Shown in pieces: positions 17,243 through 24,045 of a DNA stretch of 64,000 nt. Positions within the stretch are counted from its first letter, which is position 1. Each line of letters starts with the position of its first letter. Source of the DNA: Candidatus Peribacteria bacterium RIFCSPHIGHO2_01_FULL_51_35 (GTDB taxonomy: Bacteria; Patescibacteriota; Gracilibacteria; Peribacterales; Peribacteraceae); assembly GCA_001787535.1 (NCBI GenBank), contig MFXP01000004.1, positions 48,641 to 112,640 on the forward strand, read 5' to 3'. The position numbers and the translations under genes are program-made. The notes beneath the pieces were generated by a model that was given only the letters and a program-made list of their open reading frames with translations, searched no databases and was not told where the DNA came from.

Positions 17243-17275
17243 TTGTAGAGACGCGCGATTCGCGCGTCTCTACGG
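17243..17275. repeat. Palindromic repeat, TGTAGAGACG type
   Basis: TTGTAGAGACGCGCGA-TT-CGCGCGTCTCTACGG, near-identical in core to the copy at 8019-8050 and only 37 bp from the copy at 17169. Confidence 0.88.
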
Positions 17276-17281
17276 ATGCAC

Positions 17282-18280
17282 TCATAATTTTTCTCCAACA
17301 AGAACATACAACCCCCCTTCCCGTCCAATCGTAAACATCCAACCGAGCTGCTTCATGGCGTGCTGCAAGGCAGATCCTTTTGGATGCTCTTCGAAGAGGC
17401 GAAGCCCTGCCTCTTCACCCGGAAGATTCGCTGCGATGGCGGGGACACCACTCAGGAATTTCACATGCGTTTCATCGAACCATCCCAGCACTTCATCCAC
17501 ACTGTGCCAGCTTTCATGCGGATTCTTGTACTGGTCTGCAAACCAAATTTCTTTCTTGCTTTGATCGACATCTTTGCGGCGCATGTGCGCATCTAAAGAT
17601 CGAAATGCGTTGCCCGTCGCCGTAAAAATCATCTTGCGGATGCCCAAAGGAATGCGCGCGTAGCTGTTATAGAGACCAATCAAAATCTTTCCCCCCGGCT
17701 TCACCAACTTCAGAAGCTCCTCGTAGCCGCCTTTGGGATCGGGTGTGTGATGCAGCACGCCGCTGCAGATAAGAACATCCACCGAATTTTCTTTGATGGG
17801 CATCTGGAAGATATTTCCCTGGAGGAAGTGAATATTATGGAGCCCGAAGCGTTCTTTAAATCCTTGCCCCAGCTTCAGCGATGCGATGCTCTGGTCAACG
17901 CCGATGAGTGTTCTTGTGGAAACGAGTCCCAGGAAGTTTGTCATCTGTCCCGTGCCACAACCCACCTCCAGAACTGTCGCGAAAGGGGAGATGGCCTGGT
18001 CCACCCACAAGCCAAAGGCACTGGCACGAGCCTTATCCATCAGAATCCCCGGACTATCTATGCCGTCGTACCCCGGAAATGTAAATTGCTCGTAGAATTT
18101 CTGCATCTTCTGGCGCACTGTTTCTTCCTCCGGACTCTTTGTGGGTGTCAGCAACCGCGCGATGCCATCGATGATGGGATATCGCATCCCTTTCTCCGAA
18201 ATCAGATCCTCGCCTTGCAGAGCAAGATCGGTATGCGAGCCGGGGCAGCGGAGAAGGGGAACGATTTTTTGCACCGACAT
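17282..18280 (-). CDS. SAM-dependent methyltransferase with Trm112-like N-terminus
   Basis: A 332-residue class I methyltransferase. The first 50 residues (PLLRCPGSHTDLALQG..., then MRYPIIDGIARLL) resemble the Trm112/YbaR-type segment often fused to such enzymes, with only one of its usual cysteines. The SAM motif is TVLEVGCGTGQMTNFLG (about residue 100), with VDVLICSGVLHHTPDP as motif IV. The substrate is probably a glycan precursor by context. ATG 18280 is the only start that leaves the upstream gene intact; the gap to that gene is 23 nt. Confidence 0.82.
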   Translation of the reverse strand: MSVQKIVPLLRCPGSHTDLALQGEDLISEKGMRYPIIDGIARLLTPTKSPEEETVRQKMQKFYEQFTFPGYDGIDSPGILMDKARASAFGLWVDQAISPFATVLEVGCGTGQMTNFLGLVSTRTLIGVDQSIASLKLGQGFKERFGLHNIHFLQGNIFQMPIKENSVDVLICSGVLHHTPDPKGGYEELLKLVKPGGKILIGLYNSYARIPLGIRKMIFTATGNAFRSLDAHMRRKDVDQSKKEIWFADQYKNPHESWHSVDEVLGWFDETHVKFLSGVPAIAANLPGEEAGLRLFEEHPKGSALQHAMKQLGWMFTIGREGGLYVLVGEKL

Positions 18281-18303
18281 ACGGTAGCGGAAGCAGTAAC
18301 GGC

Positions 18304-19008
18304 TTACACGTTTTTCCAAGCACCCACGGCACGAAGCGTGCCCGCAGGCTTTTCCGCACGTTTCGCGAGTCCTTTCACGATGGCAAAGGCACGTTCGATG
18401 TCTTTTTCATCAATGACAAAGTTGATTTCTGTGAAGTAAGAAATGATCTGGTACACATTGATCTTGTTCCAGGCGAACGTACGGACGAAGGGGAAATACA
18501 CGCCGGGTACGGTGACCGTATCCAGGGGAAGGCGAGCACTGATCACTGCAAGATTCTTGAAGAGTGCGATCTTTTTTTCTCCGGCTGCCAGTTTCAGCAA
18601 ATGCGGAACAAGAACATCGCTGATATCAAAGGTTGTTTCGCCCGTTCCCTGTCCGAAACTGAAAAAGGGATTGTCGTATTGCTCCGCCACTTTCAAGAGT
18701 TGCTGATGAATCTTGCTCATATGCGGTGAGGTCACAAATGCCACTTCGGTGATCTCCGATCGGACGCTGATATTGCGCACATGATGCAACTGCTCCCGCA
18801 CGGGAAATTTTTTCAGAAGAAGATCCGCATGCCTGCGCAGCGCCATGACCACTGCCCCTTCGGTGACAGGTTCCAAGAGCATCTCTTCGATCTCCGGTCG
18901 TATCCTGCGTGCCAGTGAGCTGAAGTTCACGATATCCAGTGCCAATGCCTCCCCGTAGGAGGGGTTCGCTTCGATGATCTTTTCGATGGTGTGCGCAATG
19001 GTGATCAT
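18304..19008 (-). CDS. ACT-domain protein of unknown function
   Basis: A 234-residue soluble protein. The N-terminal part (TIEKIIEANPSYGEALALDIVNFSSLARRIRPEIEEML) looks helical and HTH-like. The C-terminal 70 residues (PLDTVTVPGVYFPFVRTFAWNKINVYQIISYFTEINFVI followed by DEKDIERAFAIVKGL) have the pattern of the ACT domain found at the C-terminus of aspartokinases, without any kinase domain. A ligand-sensing regulator is a reasonable guess. The start is supported by TATCAT 6 nt upstream. Confidence 0.65.
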   Translation of the reverse strand: MITIAHTIEKIIEANPSYGEALALDIVNFSSLARRIRPEIEEMLLEPVTEGAVVMALRRHADLLLKKFPVREQLHHVRNISVRSEITEVAFVTSPHMSKIHQQLLKVAEQYDNPFFSFGQGTGETTFDISDVLVPHLLKLAAGEKKIALFKNLAVISARLPLDTVTVPGVYFPFVRTFAWNKINVYQIISYFTEINFVIDEKDIERAFAIVKGLAKRAEKPAGTLRAVGAWKNV

Positions 19009-19014
19009 GACCAG

Positions 19015-19020
19015 ATGATA
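19015..19020 (-). promoter_or_regulatory. -10 element of the ACT-protein unit
   Basis: GC-TATCAT, 6 nt before ATG 19008. The remaining divergent spacer to 19147 is very A+T-rich and holds nothing else I can name. Confidence 0.55.
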
Positions 19021-19163
19021 GCATGAAATGTTTAAAATTAAACAATTATTTCAAAATTTGTAATATTTAGAGATAAATTTTGATCTTAAAGCCGATTTGA
19101 ATAAATTACCGGCGTATTCGAGTACACCGTTCGTTCCTTTCCATCACAGGAGTTTTGGATTCT

Positions 19164-19718
19164 ATGTGCAGTACAACTTATGCACCACGTTCGGTTCCGC
19201 GGTTCACGCACTATGCATGCACCATGGAAGAACCGTTTCCCCGTTTCATCCACAATGTCACTGAAAAGGAATTGCAATGCGCATTTCCGGATCTCTTCGA
19301 AGCGATCGCCGTCTCTCTGTTTCTGGAAGATGCCGGCTACACCGGACTCGTCGACGACAAGTACGAGCCCTCACCCGGCAAGTGGTACGGTATCAGCTGG
19401 GGTTGCATTCACTATTACGCGTACTACCTCTGGCAGTCACCCGCGTGGGATCTTCGCTGGATGTTCTGGAAGTGTTGCTGGATGTGGATCATCACTTTCG
19501 GGAAAGCCGCTTGGTTCACGTCCGATGAACGGAAGTTGATCTCTGCGGCATTTTCTTTGCCCTTTCCCGTCGCACTCTTCTCGCAAGCGGTCGTGCGGCT
19601 TGTCCGCCACGGCATACTTGATAAGAAAATCGAAGATTTTGGCGACGATAAGAAAGTGGCAATGTACTACCCGACGCAACAGCTTGCCCAAAAGTTAGCT
19701 GCCATTCGCCGCATGTAG
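19164..19718 (+). CDS. Orphan Trp/Tyr-rich protein
   Basis: A 184-residue protein I do not recognise. The middle (YGISWGCIHYYAYYLWQSPAWDL then RWMFWKCCWMWII) is extraordinarily rich in Trp, Tyr and Cys and may contact a membrane; the C-terminus is ordinary and basic. Unlike nearly all neighbours it has a Shine-Dalgarno (AGGAG, 11 nt before ATG 19164); a TTG at 19155 is too close to it. It is monocistronic, between its own A+T-rich leader and a strong terminator, so it is probably regulated independently of the glycan genes. Confidence 0.6.
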   Translation: MCSTTYAPRSVPRFTHYACTMEEPFPRFIHNVTEKELQCAFPDLFEAIAVSLFLEDAGYTGLVDDKYEPSPGKWYGISWGCIHYYAYYLWQSPAWDLRWMFWKCCWMWIITFGKAAWFTSDERKLISAAFSLPFPVALFSQAVVRLVRHGILDKKIEDFGDDKKVAMYYPTQQLAQKLAAIRRM

Positions 19719-19741
19719 AAACCATTTCGAACGAACTCTAT

Positions 19742-19783
19742 CCCTCAAAGCATTTGCTAGCACTCGGCTTTGGGGGATTTTTT
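19742..19783 (+). terminator. Intrinsic terminator
   Basis: A 10-bp stem CCCTCAAAGC / GCTTTGGGGG (19742-19751 with 19767-19776), a 15-nt loop, then six T. It ends the transcript of the orphan gene just before the convergent carbamoyltransferase. Confidence 0.85.
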
Positions 19784-21587
19784 AATCCAGCTCAAACTTC
19801 TTCAAATACTCTTTTTGCGTATCTTCGCTCGCCTGGCCCATCTTGTTCTTGGAAAGCACAAAGTTTCCCAGCACCAGGTAATCCATGTGTGTGTGCAAGA
19901 AACAGTTCAGCGCATCCTTCGGGCTCTCTACAATCGGTTCGCCACGGACGTTGAAGCTTGTATTGATGATGACAGGGCAGCCGCTCTTCTTCTCGAAGGC
20001 TTTGATGAGGTCGTAATAACGAGGGTTTTGATCGCGGCGAATGGTCTGGATGCGTGCGGAGCCATCCACGTGCGTCACGGCTGGGATCTCGTTTCTCTTT
20101 TCTGGCCGCGTGTTTGCTACGAGGAGCATGTACGGGCTCTCGCGATCCAGCTCGAAGTAATCACTCACGCGCTCTTCGAGAACTGTCGGCGCAAATGGTC
20201 GGAAACTTTCGCGGAACTTGATCTTCAGGTTCACTTTCTGCCAGTTTTCTTTGTTCCGTGCATCGGCAATGATGGATCTGTTGCCAAGTGAGCGGGGACC
20301 GAACTCCATTCTGCCCTGGAACCAGCCGATCACCCGCGCACCAGCCTCGCCATTCGACTCGGCGGTGCGGGGCTCCGCATTCTCACCTGCAAGTAAACCA
20401 GAAACACGTTCGATCAATGCTGCATCATCAAGTTTCTCATATGGAACATTCTGCGATTTCAAATACGTTTCGATCTCTTCATTTGTGTATGCATTGCCTA
20501 AAAACACATGTTCCATCTTTGGAATGCGTGCACCGTTATAAATCCTGTGCCAGATTGCCAGGGCAACGCCCAAGGAGCCACCGGCATCACCGGAGGCAGG
20601 CTGGATGAAGATGTTTTTGAAGATGCCTGCACGCAGAATCTTGCCATTTGCCACACAGTTCAGCGCAACACCGCCTGCAAGGCAGAGATTTTCCGATGGA
20701 TGCAGTTTCTTCGCCTGCTTCGCGATCTTGATCATGATTTCTTCCGTAATTTCCTGCAGTGAGCGTGCGATGTCTTTATGGAACTGCGTCATGGCACCTT
20801 CGCCTTTGCGCGTCGGCTGTCCAAACAGTTTTTCGATCTCCCTGCCTGTCATCCGTAGGCCGTACTCGTATGTGAAATACTTCATGTTCAGCGCGAAGCT
20901 GCCGTCTTCCTTCACATCGATCAGCTCCCGCATCTCCTTCATGTATTTTGGCTCGCCGTACGGAGCCAGTCCCATCACTTTGTATTCTGCACTATTCACT
21001 TTGAAGCCAAGATAATAGGTGATGGCGGAGTAGAGCAGGCCGAGCGAGTGCGGAAAGTGGATCTCTTTCGTTAATTTCAACTCCGTTCCTTTGCCGTAGC
21101 CAATCGTGGTTGTTGCCCATTCGCCGACACCATCCACAGTGACAATACTTGCATCCGCAAAGCCCGATGCGTAGTACGTGGAAGCCGCATGGGATTCATG
21201 GTGTTGCACGTAGTAGATGGGGCCTTTGTATTTCAGTTCTTTCTGGAGGTTCGTCGGAATCCACAGTTTTTTCGTCATCCATTCCTGCATGGCGCGGTGA
21301 TACGTTATGAGCCCGCGCGGCCAGACTTTGAAGTATGTGCGGAGGATGCGATCGAAAAATTTGAGAAGCGGCTTTTCATAGAAGCCAACGGCATCTATGT
21401 CTTTGATCGTGATTCCCGCGAACTTCAGTGCCTGCTCCACAGCTTTCACGGGCACAGCTTCATCATGCTTTTTTCTGGTGTAGCGCTCTTCCTGCGCCGC
21501 GAAGATCACCTCGCCATCCTTTAACAGGGCAATGCCGCTGTCGTGGTAGTAGCAGGAGATGCCGAGGATGTAGACGGGCTTCGACAT
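19782..21587 (-). CDS. Carbamoyltransferase of the SxtI-like group
   Basis: A 601-residue NodU/CmcH-type O-carbamoyltransferase: N-terminal ILGISCYYHDSGIALL, metal-binding VQHHESHAASTYYASGF (around residue 130), GGVALNCVANGKI, and C-terminal GWFQGRMEFGPRSLGNRS and INTSFNVRGEPIV. Relative to the window's other copy it carries a 17-residue insert (401-417, GENAEPRTAESNGEAGA) just before the YrdC-like core, encoded by a palindrome. Its start is 3 nt from the SxtJ stop. With SxtJ and DUF5989 it reproduces the sxtI-sxtJ-sxtK arrangement known from saxitoxin loci, here in a glycan context. Confidence 0.92.
   Translation of the reverse strand: MSKPVYILGISCYYHDSGIALLKDGEVIFAAQEERYTRKKHDEAVPVKAVEQALKFAGITIKDIDAVGFYEKPLLKFFDRILRTYFKVWPRGLITYHRAMQEWMTKKLWIPTNLQKELKYKGPIYYVQHHESHAASTYYASGFADASIVTVDGVGEWATTTIGYGKGTELKLTKEIHFPHSLGLLYSAITYYLGFKVNSAEYKVMGLAPYGEPKYMKEMRELIDVKEDGSFALNMKYFTYEYGLRMTGREIEKLFGQPTRKGEGAMTQFHKDIARSLQEITEEIMIKIAKQAKKLHPSENLCLAGGVALNCVANGKILRAGIFKNIFIQPASGDAGGSLGVALAIWHRIYNGARIPKMEHVFLGNAYTNEEIETYLKSQNVPYEKLDDAALIERVSGLLAGENAEPRTAESNGEAGARVIGWFQGRMEFGPRSLGNRSIIADARNKENWQKVNLKIKFRESFRPFAPTVLEERVSDYFELDRESPYMLLVANTRPEKRNEIPAVTHVDGSARIQTIRRDQNPRYYDLIKAFEKKSGCPVIINTSFNVRGEPIVESPKDALNCFLHTHMDYLVLGNFVLSKNKMGQASEDTQKEYLKKFELD
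20337..20387 (-). repeat. Palindromic insert inside the carbamoyltransferase gene
   Basis: The 51 nt for residues 401-417. With the flanking bases it folds into a hairpin with arms CCCGCGCACC / GGTGCGGGG; it keeps the frame and is absent from the paralogue at 5997. Confidence 0.5.
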
Positions 21588-21590
21588 GGA

Positions 21591-21821
21591 TCAAAATTGA
21601 TATTTCATACTGTCTTTGAAATCCGGTTGCGCATCCACCCAGTACGAATCGGGCTTTGTCTTCTTTTGGAAGAGCGCGCCGATTTTTATGCAGACGGCGT
21701 AGATGGTAAAAGCAGTGAGCCAGAGAATGGTCAAAATGATTTTGCTCATCACCATGCCGAGCGCGTGGCTAAATGCCATCCACGCTTTGTAGAGCCAATT
21801 GAAAGGAGGAGGAAGATTCAT
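21591..21821 (-). CDS. SxtJ family membrane protein
   Basis: A 76-residue protein (PPFNWLYKAWMAFSHALGMV, a helix MSKIILTILWLTAFTIYAVC, and the tail KKTKPDSYWVDAQ) matching the conserved half of SxtJ-type proteins that accompany carbamoyltransferases. One strong transmembrane helix, cytoplasmic charged tail. Function unknown; constant linkage suggests it tethers or assists the carbamoyltransferase, whose gene begins 3 nt downstream. ATG 21821 has GGAGGAGG-like purines in the vicinity on the other strand only, so initiation may depend on coupling. Confidence 0.8.
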   Translation of the reverse strand: MNLPPPFNWLYKAWMAFSHALGMVMSKIILTILWLTAFTIYAVCIKIGALFQKKTKPDSYWVDAQPDFKDSMKYQF

Positions 21822-21855
21822 ATGCAGAAGACAGAGCAGCCGGCCCCGGCTGCGA

Positions 21856-22014
21856 TTAGAAGACGGTGTAGATGAACGGTGCCAATGGCGACCCCTGTGC
21901 GAAGATGAGCAGTAGTCCAAGGAGCGAAATCAAAAGGATCAACGGCAGCAGCCACCACTTTTTCCGCACGCGCATGAATTGCCATAAATCAACGAATATT
22001 GATAGTTTGCTCAT
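21856..22014 (-). CDS. DUF5989 (SxtK-like) small membrane protein, copy 1
   Basis: A 52-residue protein: MSKLSIFVDLWQFMRVRKKW, then a single helix (LLPLILLISLLGLLLIFAQ) and the tail PLAPFIYTVF. This is the whole length of the DUF5989 family. Nearly identical in plan to copy 2 at 22109. TACTAT lies 7 nt before the ATG. It lies 34 nt before the SxtJ gene. Confidence 0.85.
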   Translation of the reverse strand: MSKLSIFVDLWQFMRVRKKWWLLPLILLISLLGLLLIFAQGSPLAPFIYTVF

Positions 22015-22021
22015 CAGTGAG

Positions 22022-22027
22022 ATAGTA
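22022..22027 (-). promoter_or_regulatory. -10 element of DUF5989 copy 1 and downstream genes
   Basis: GC-TACTAT, 7 nt before ATG 22014; would drive DUF5989-SxtJ-carbamoyltransferase. Confidence 0.45.
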
Positions 22028-22031
22028 GCAG

Positions 22032-22108
22032 AGGAAGGATGCCGAGGGTACCGACGGAACCGCCGTTATTATACCTCGGTACCTTCGGTACCCTCGGTTA
22101 CGTCGGTT
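22032..22108. repeat. Locus-private palindrome between the two DUF5989 genes
   Basis: Inverted repeat built from the word GGTACC(T/G)TCGG / CCGAGGGTACC, filling the whole spacer between the duplicated genes. Confidence 0.7.
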
Positions 22109-22267
22109 TTAAATCAATGTATAGATGAACGGCGCTAAGACAGAATTTTGAGCGAAGATCAGGAGCAAGCCAAAGAGAATGATCACGATGAGGATCGGCA
22201 TCAGCCACCATTTCTTGCGGACGCGCATGAATGCCCACAGATCTGCAAAAATTGAAAGCTTGCTCAT
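22109..22267 (-). CDS. DUF5989 (SxtK-like) small membrane protein, copy 2
   Basis: A 52-residue paralogue: MSKLSIFADLWAFMRVRKKW, helix LMPILIVIILFGLLLIFAQ, tail VLAPFIYTLI. ATG 22267 is decided by TATGAT 6 nt upstream; the longer frame reads into a repeat. The tandem duplication is recent enough that most differences are conservative, yet both copies remain open with separate promoters. Confidence 0.85.
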   Translation of the reverse strand: MSKLSIFADLWAFMRVRKKWWLMPILIVIILFGLLLIFAQNSVLAPFIYTLI

Positions 22268-22273
22268 ATGCTT

Positions 22274-22279
22274 ATCATA
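22274..22279 (-). promoter_or_regulatory. -10 element of DUF5989 copy 2
   Basis: GG-TATGAT, 6 nt before ATG 22267. Confidence 0.5.
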
Positions 22280-22296
22280 CCAGAAACAAAGTGCTA

Positions 22297-22358
22297 GGGG
22301 CGAAGCCTGCCTGCCGGTCTTCAACTCCGAGGCTCAGACTCGAGGAGCAGGCAGGTGC
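22297..22358. repeat. Palindromic repeat, GCCTGCCTGC type
   Basis: GAAGCCTGCCTGCC ... GGAGCAGGCAGGTGCC with an inner hairpin CTCCGAGGCTCAGACTCGAGGAG, between the divergent genes at 22267 and 22418. Confidence 0.65.
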
Positions 22359-22405
22359 CATGTGCCAAATATGTTTTTGGCACTTAGCAATTGTTAAAAC
22401 TGGGC

Positions 22406-22411
22406 TAGAAT
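22406..22411 (+). promoter_or_regulatory. -10 element of the 22418 methyltransferase
   Basis: GC-TAGAAT, 6 nt before GTG 22418. Confidence 0.5.
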
Positions 22412-22417
22412 ACTCCT

Positions 22418-23161
22418 GTGCAGTTGCCACAATTTCAGGTTCTTGCAGCCATCGAAGAAAGACACTGGTGGTTTTTAGGACGCCAAACAATCTTTCGATC
22501 TCTGCTTCAGAGCATTGTACCCCCCCACACCGGCAAGAAATTGATCGATGTCGGATGCGGCACGGGAGGCAATACCGCCGCGTTTGCATCCGAATACGAA
22601 TGCATCGGCATCGATCCTGTGCCGGCGGCGATTGCCTTCGCAAAGGAACGGTTTCCACAGTGCGCATTTTTAACCGGGATGGCTCCATGGGATGTTCCGA
22701 AAGAGATGCACGAAGCAGACATTGTGCTTCTTGCGGACGTCTTGGAACATGTGAAAGAGGATCGAATGCTTGTGGCGGATTTGGTGCATGCAATGAAACC
22801 GAGAGCCATTCTTCTTATGATAGCTCCTGCAGATATGAAACTCTGGAGTCCGCATGATCGGGGGTTTGATCACTATCGCCGGTACGATTTGGAATCGGCG
22901 CGTTTTCTTTGGAAAAATTTACCCGTTACAGAGCATGTCTGCACTTACTGCAACGCGCGATTGTACTGGCCCATTCGCATTGTACGCACTTTGGCCAGAT
23001 TCTTTGGAAGATCCCTGGGGCCGGCTGATACGGATCTGTCGCTGCCGCCCGCGCCTATCAATTTCTTGCTGCGCAAGATATTTGAAAGCGAAGCAAAACG
23101 CATAGTATCAAAAGGTTTTGGCCATGGAGTCAGTTTTATTGCACTGCTCCAAAAGAATTAA
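22418..23161 (+). CDS. Class I SAM-dependent methyltransferase
   Basis: A 247-residue enzyme: N-terminal EERHWWFLGRQTIF (a common lead-in of glycan-locus methyltransferases), SAM site KKLIDVGCGTGGNTAAFAS, YECIGIDPVP, and motif IV IVLLADVLEHVKED. The C-terminal region is basic with a hydrophobic patch, perhaps contacting a lipid-linked substrate. The GTG start follows TAGAAT by 6 nt. The gene ends 4 nt inside the convergent GT2 gene. Confidence 0.85.
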   Translation: MQLPQFQVLAAIEERHWWFLGRQTIFRSLLQSIVPPHTGKKLIDVGCGTGGNTAAFASEYECIGIDPVPAAIAFAKERFPQCAFLTGMAPWDVPKEMHEADIVLLADVLEHVKEDRMLVADLVHAMKPRAILLMIAPADMKLWSPHDRGFDHYRRYDLESARFLWKNLPVTEHVCTYCNARLYWPIRIVRTLARFFGRSLGPADTDLSLPPAPINFLLRKIFESEAKRIVSKGFGHGVSFIALLQKN

Positions 23162-24039
23162 CGAACACTGCGCTGTCGTATAACTACTTCTGCCAGCAAT
23201 CCAAAGAGTCCAATTTGAAGCCCCGAGAGAAGCATGAGCATGCCGGAATCGGAGATATTGAGATCTGTATATAAGGTGTAGCTGATCACTCCAATACCAA
23301 GAATCATCAAAAATATGCTTGGCCAGATGAAAAACTTGAGAGGACGGAAGTACGTGATAATGCGGACGATGAGTCCTAAAAAGTTCACGAAGTTCTTCAG
23401 CCCGTTTATGCCACTACCCATGGTGCTTTTGCCTGTGCGCTTGCGGTAATCAATCGGCACGTAGCGGACGATGTAATCATTTGTCAGCGCTGCCAGCGTG
23501 ATCGTAATGGTGAACGAGAAGCGTTGCGGGTAGAGGTGCATGAACCGTTCCGCCAGCGGGCGCGAGAACACGCGCATGCCGGAGTTGAGGTCGGGAATGC
23601 GGATGCCTGCCAGCGTGTTCGCGAGCATGTTCACGACCCATTTTGCAGGGCGGCGGATGAGAGGGATCTGCACGCCTTTCTTCGTACGCGCGCCCACGAC
23701 CATGTCTGCGTTCGTATGTTTCATCTCGGTGAGAAGGGCTGCGAACATGCTTAAAGGGTAGGTGCCGTCTGCATCCACCGTGCCGATGATGTTTCCTTTG
23801 GATTGGCGGATGCCGGTTTTCATGGACGATCCGTATCCGCGATTCTGCGGATGCGTGATGACGTGCAGCGATGGCATCGAAAGGCCGGACAACATCTGCG
23901 GCGTGCGGTCGTGGCTGCCATCATCAATAACGACTATTTCGTATGGCTCGCCCGTAGCACGCAGGACGGCGTCCAGGGTACGGATGGTGTCTTCGATAAC
24001 GCCTTCTTCGTTGAGGACGGGGACGAGCAGGGAGATCAT
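23158..24039 (-). CDS. Family 2 glycosyltransferase with C-terminal membrane helices
   Basis: A 293-residue enzyme of the dolichol-phosphate-mannosyltransferase type: LLVPVLNEEGVIEDTI, VVIDDGSHDRT, GTVDADGTYPLS (DxD), then two C-terminal transmembrane helices (FFIWPSIFLMILGIGVI and LLSGLQIGLFGLLAEVV). Likely makes an undecaprenyl-phosphate sugar. Its start lies 6 nt from the stop of the fusion gene upstream, but has its own TATTCT. Confidence 0.9.
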   Translation of the reverse strand: MISLLVPVLNEEGVIEDTIRTLDAVLRATGEPYEIVVIDDGSHDRTPQMLSGLSMPSLHVITHPQNRGYGSSMKTGIRQSKGNIIGTVDADGTYPLSMFAALLTEMKHTNADMVVGARTKKGVQIPLIRRPAKWVVNMLANTLAGIRIPDLNSGMRVFSRPLAERFMHLYPQRFSFTITITLAALTNDYIVRYVPIDYRKRTGKSTMGSGINGLKNFVNFLGLIVRIITYFRPLKFFIWPSIFLMILGIGVISYTLYTDLNISDSGMLMLLSGLQIGLFGLLAEVVIRQRSVR

Positions 24040-24045
24040 GGGACA

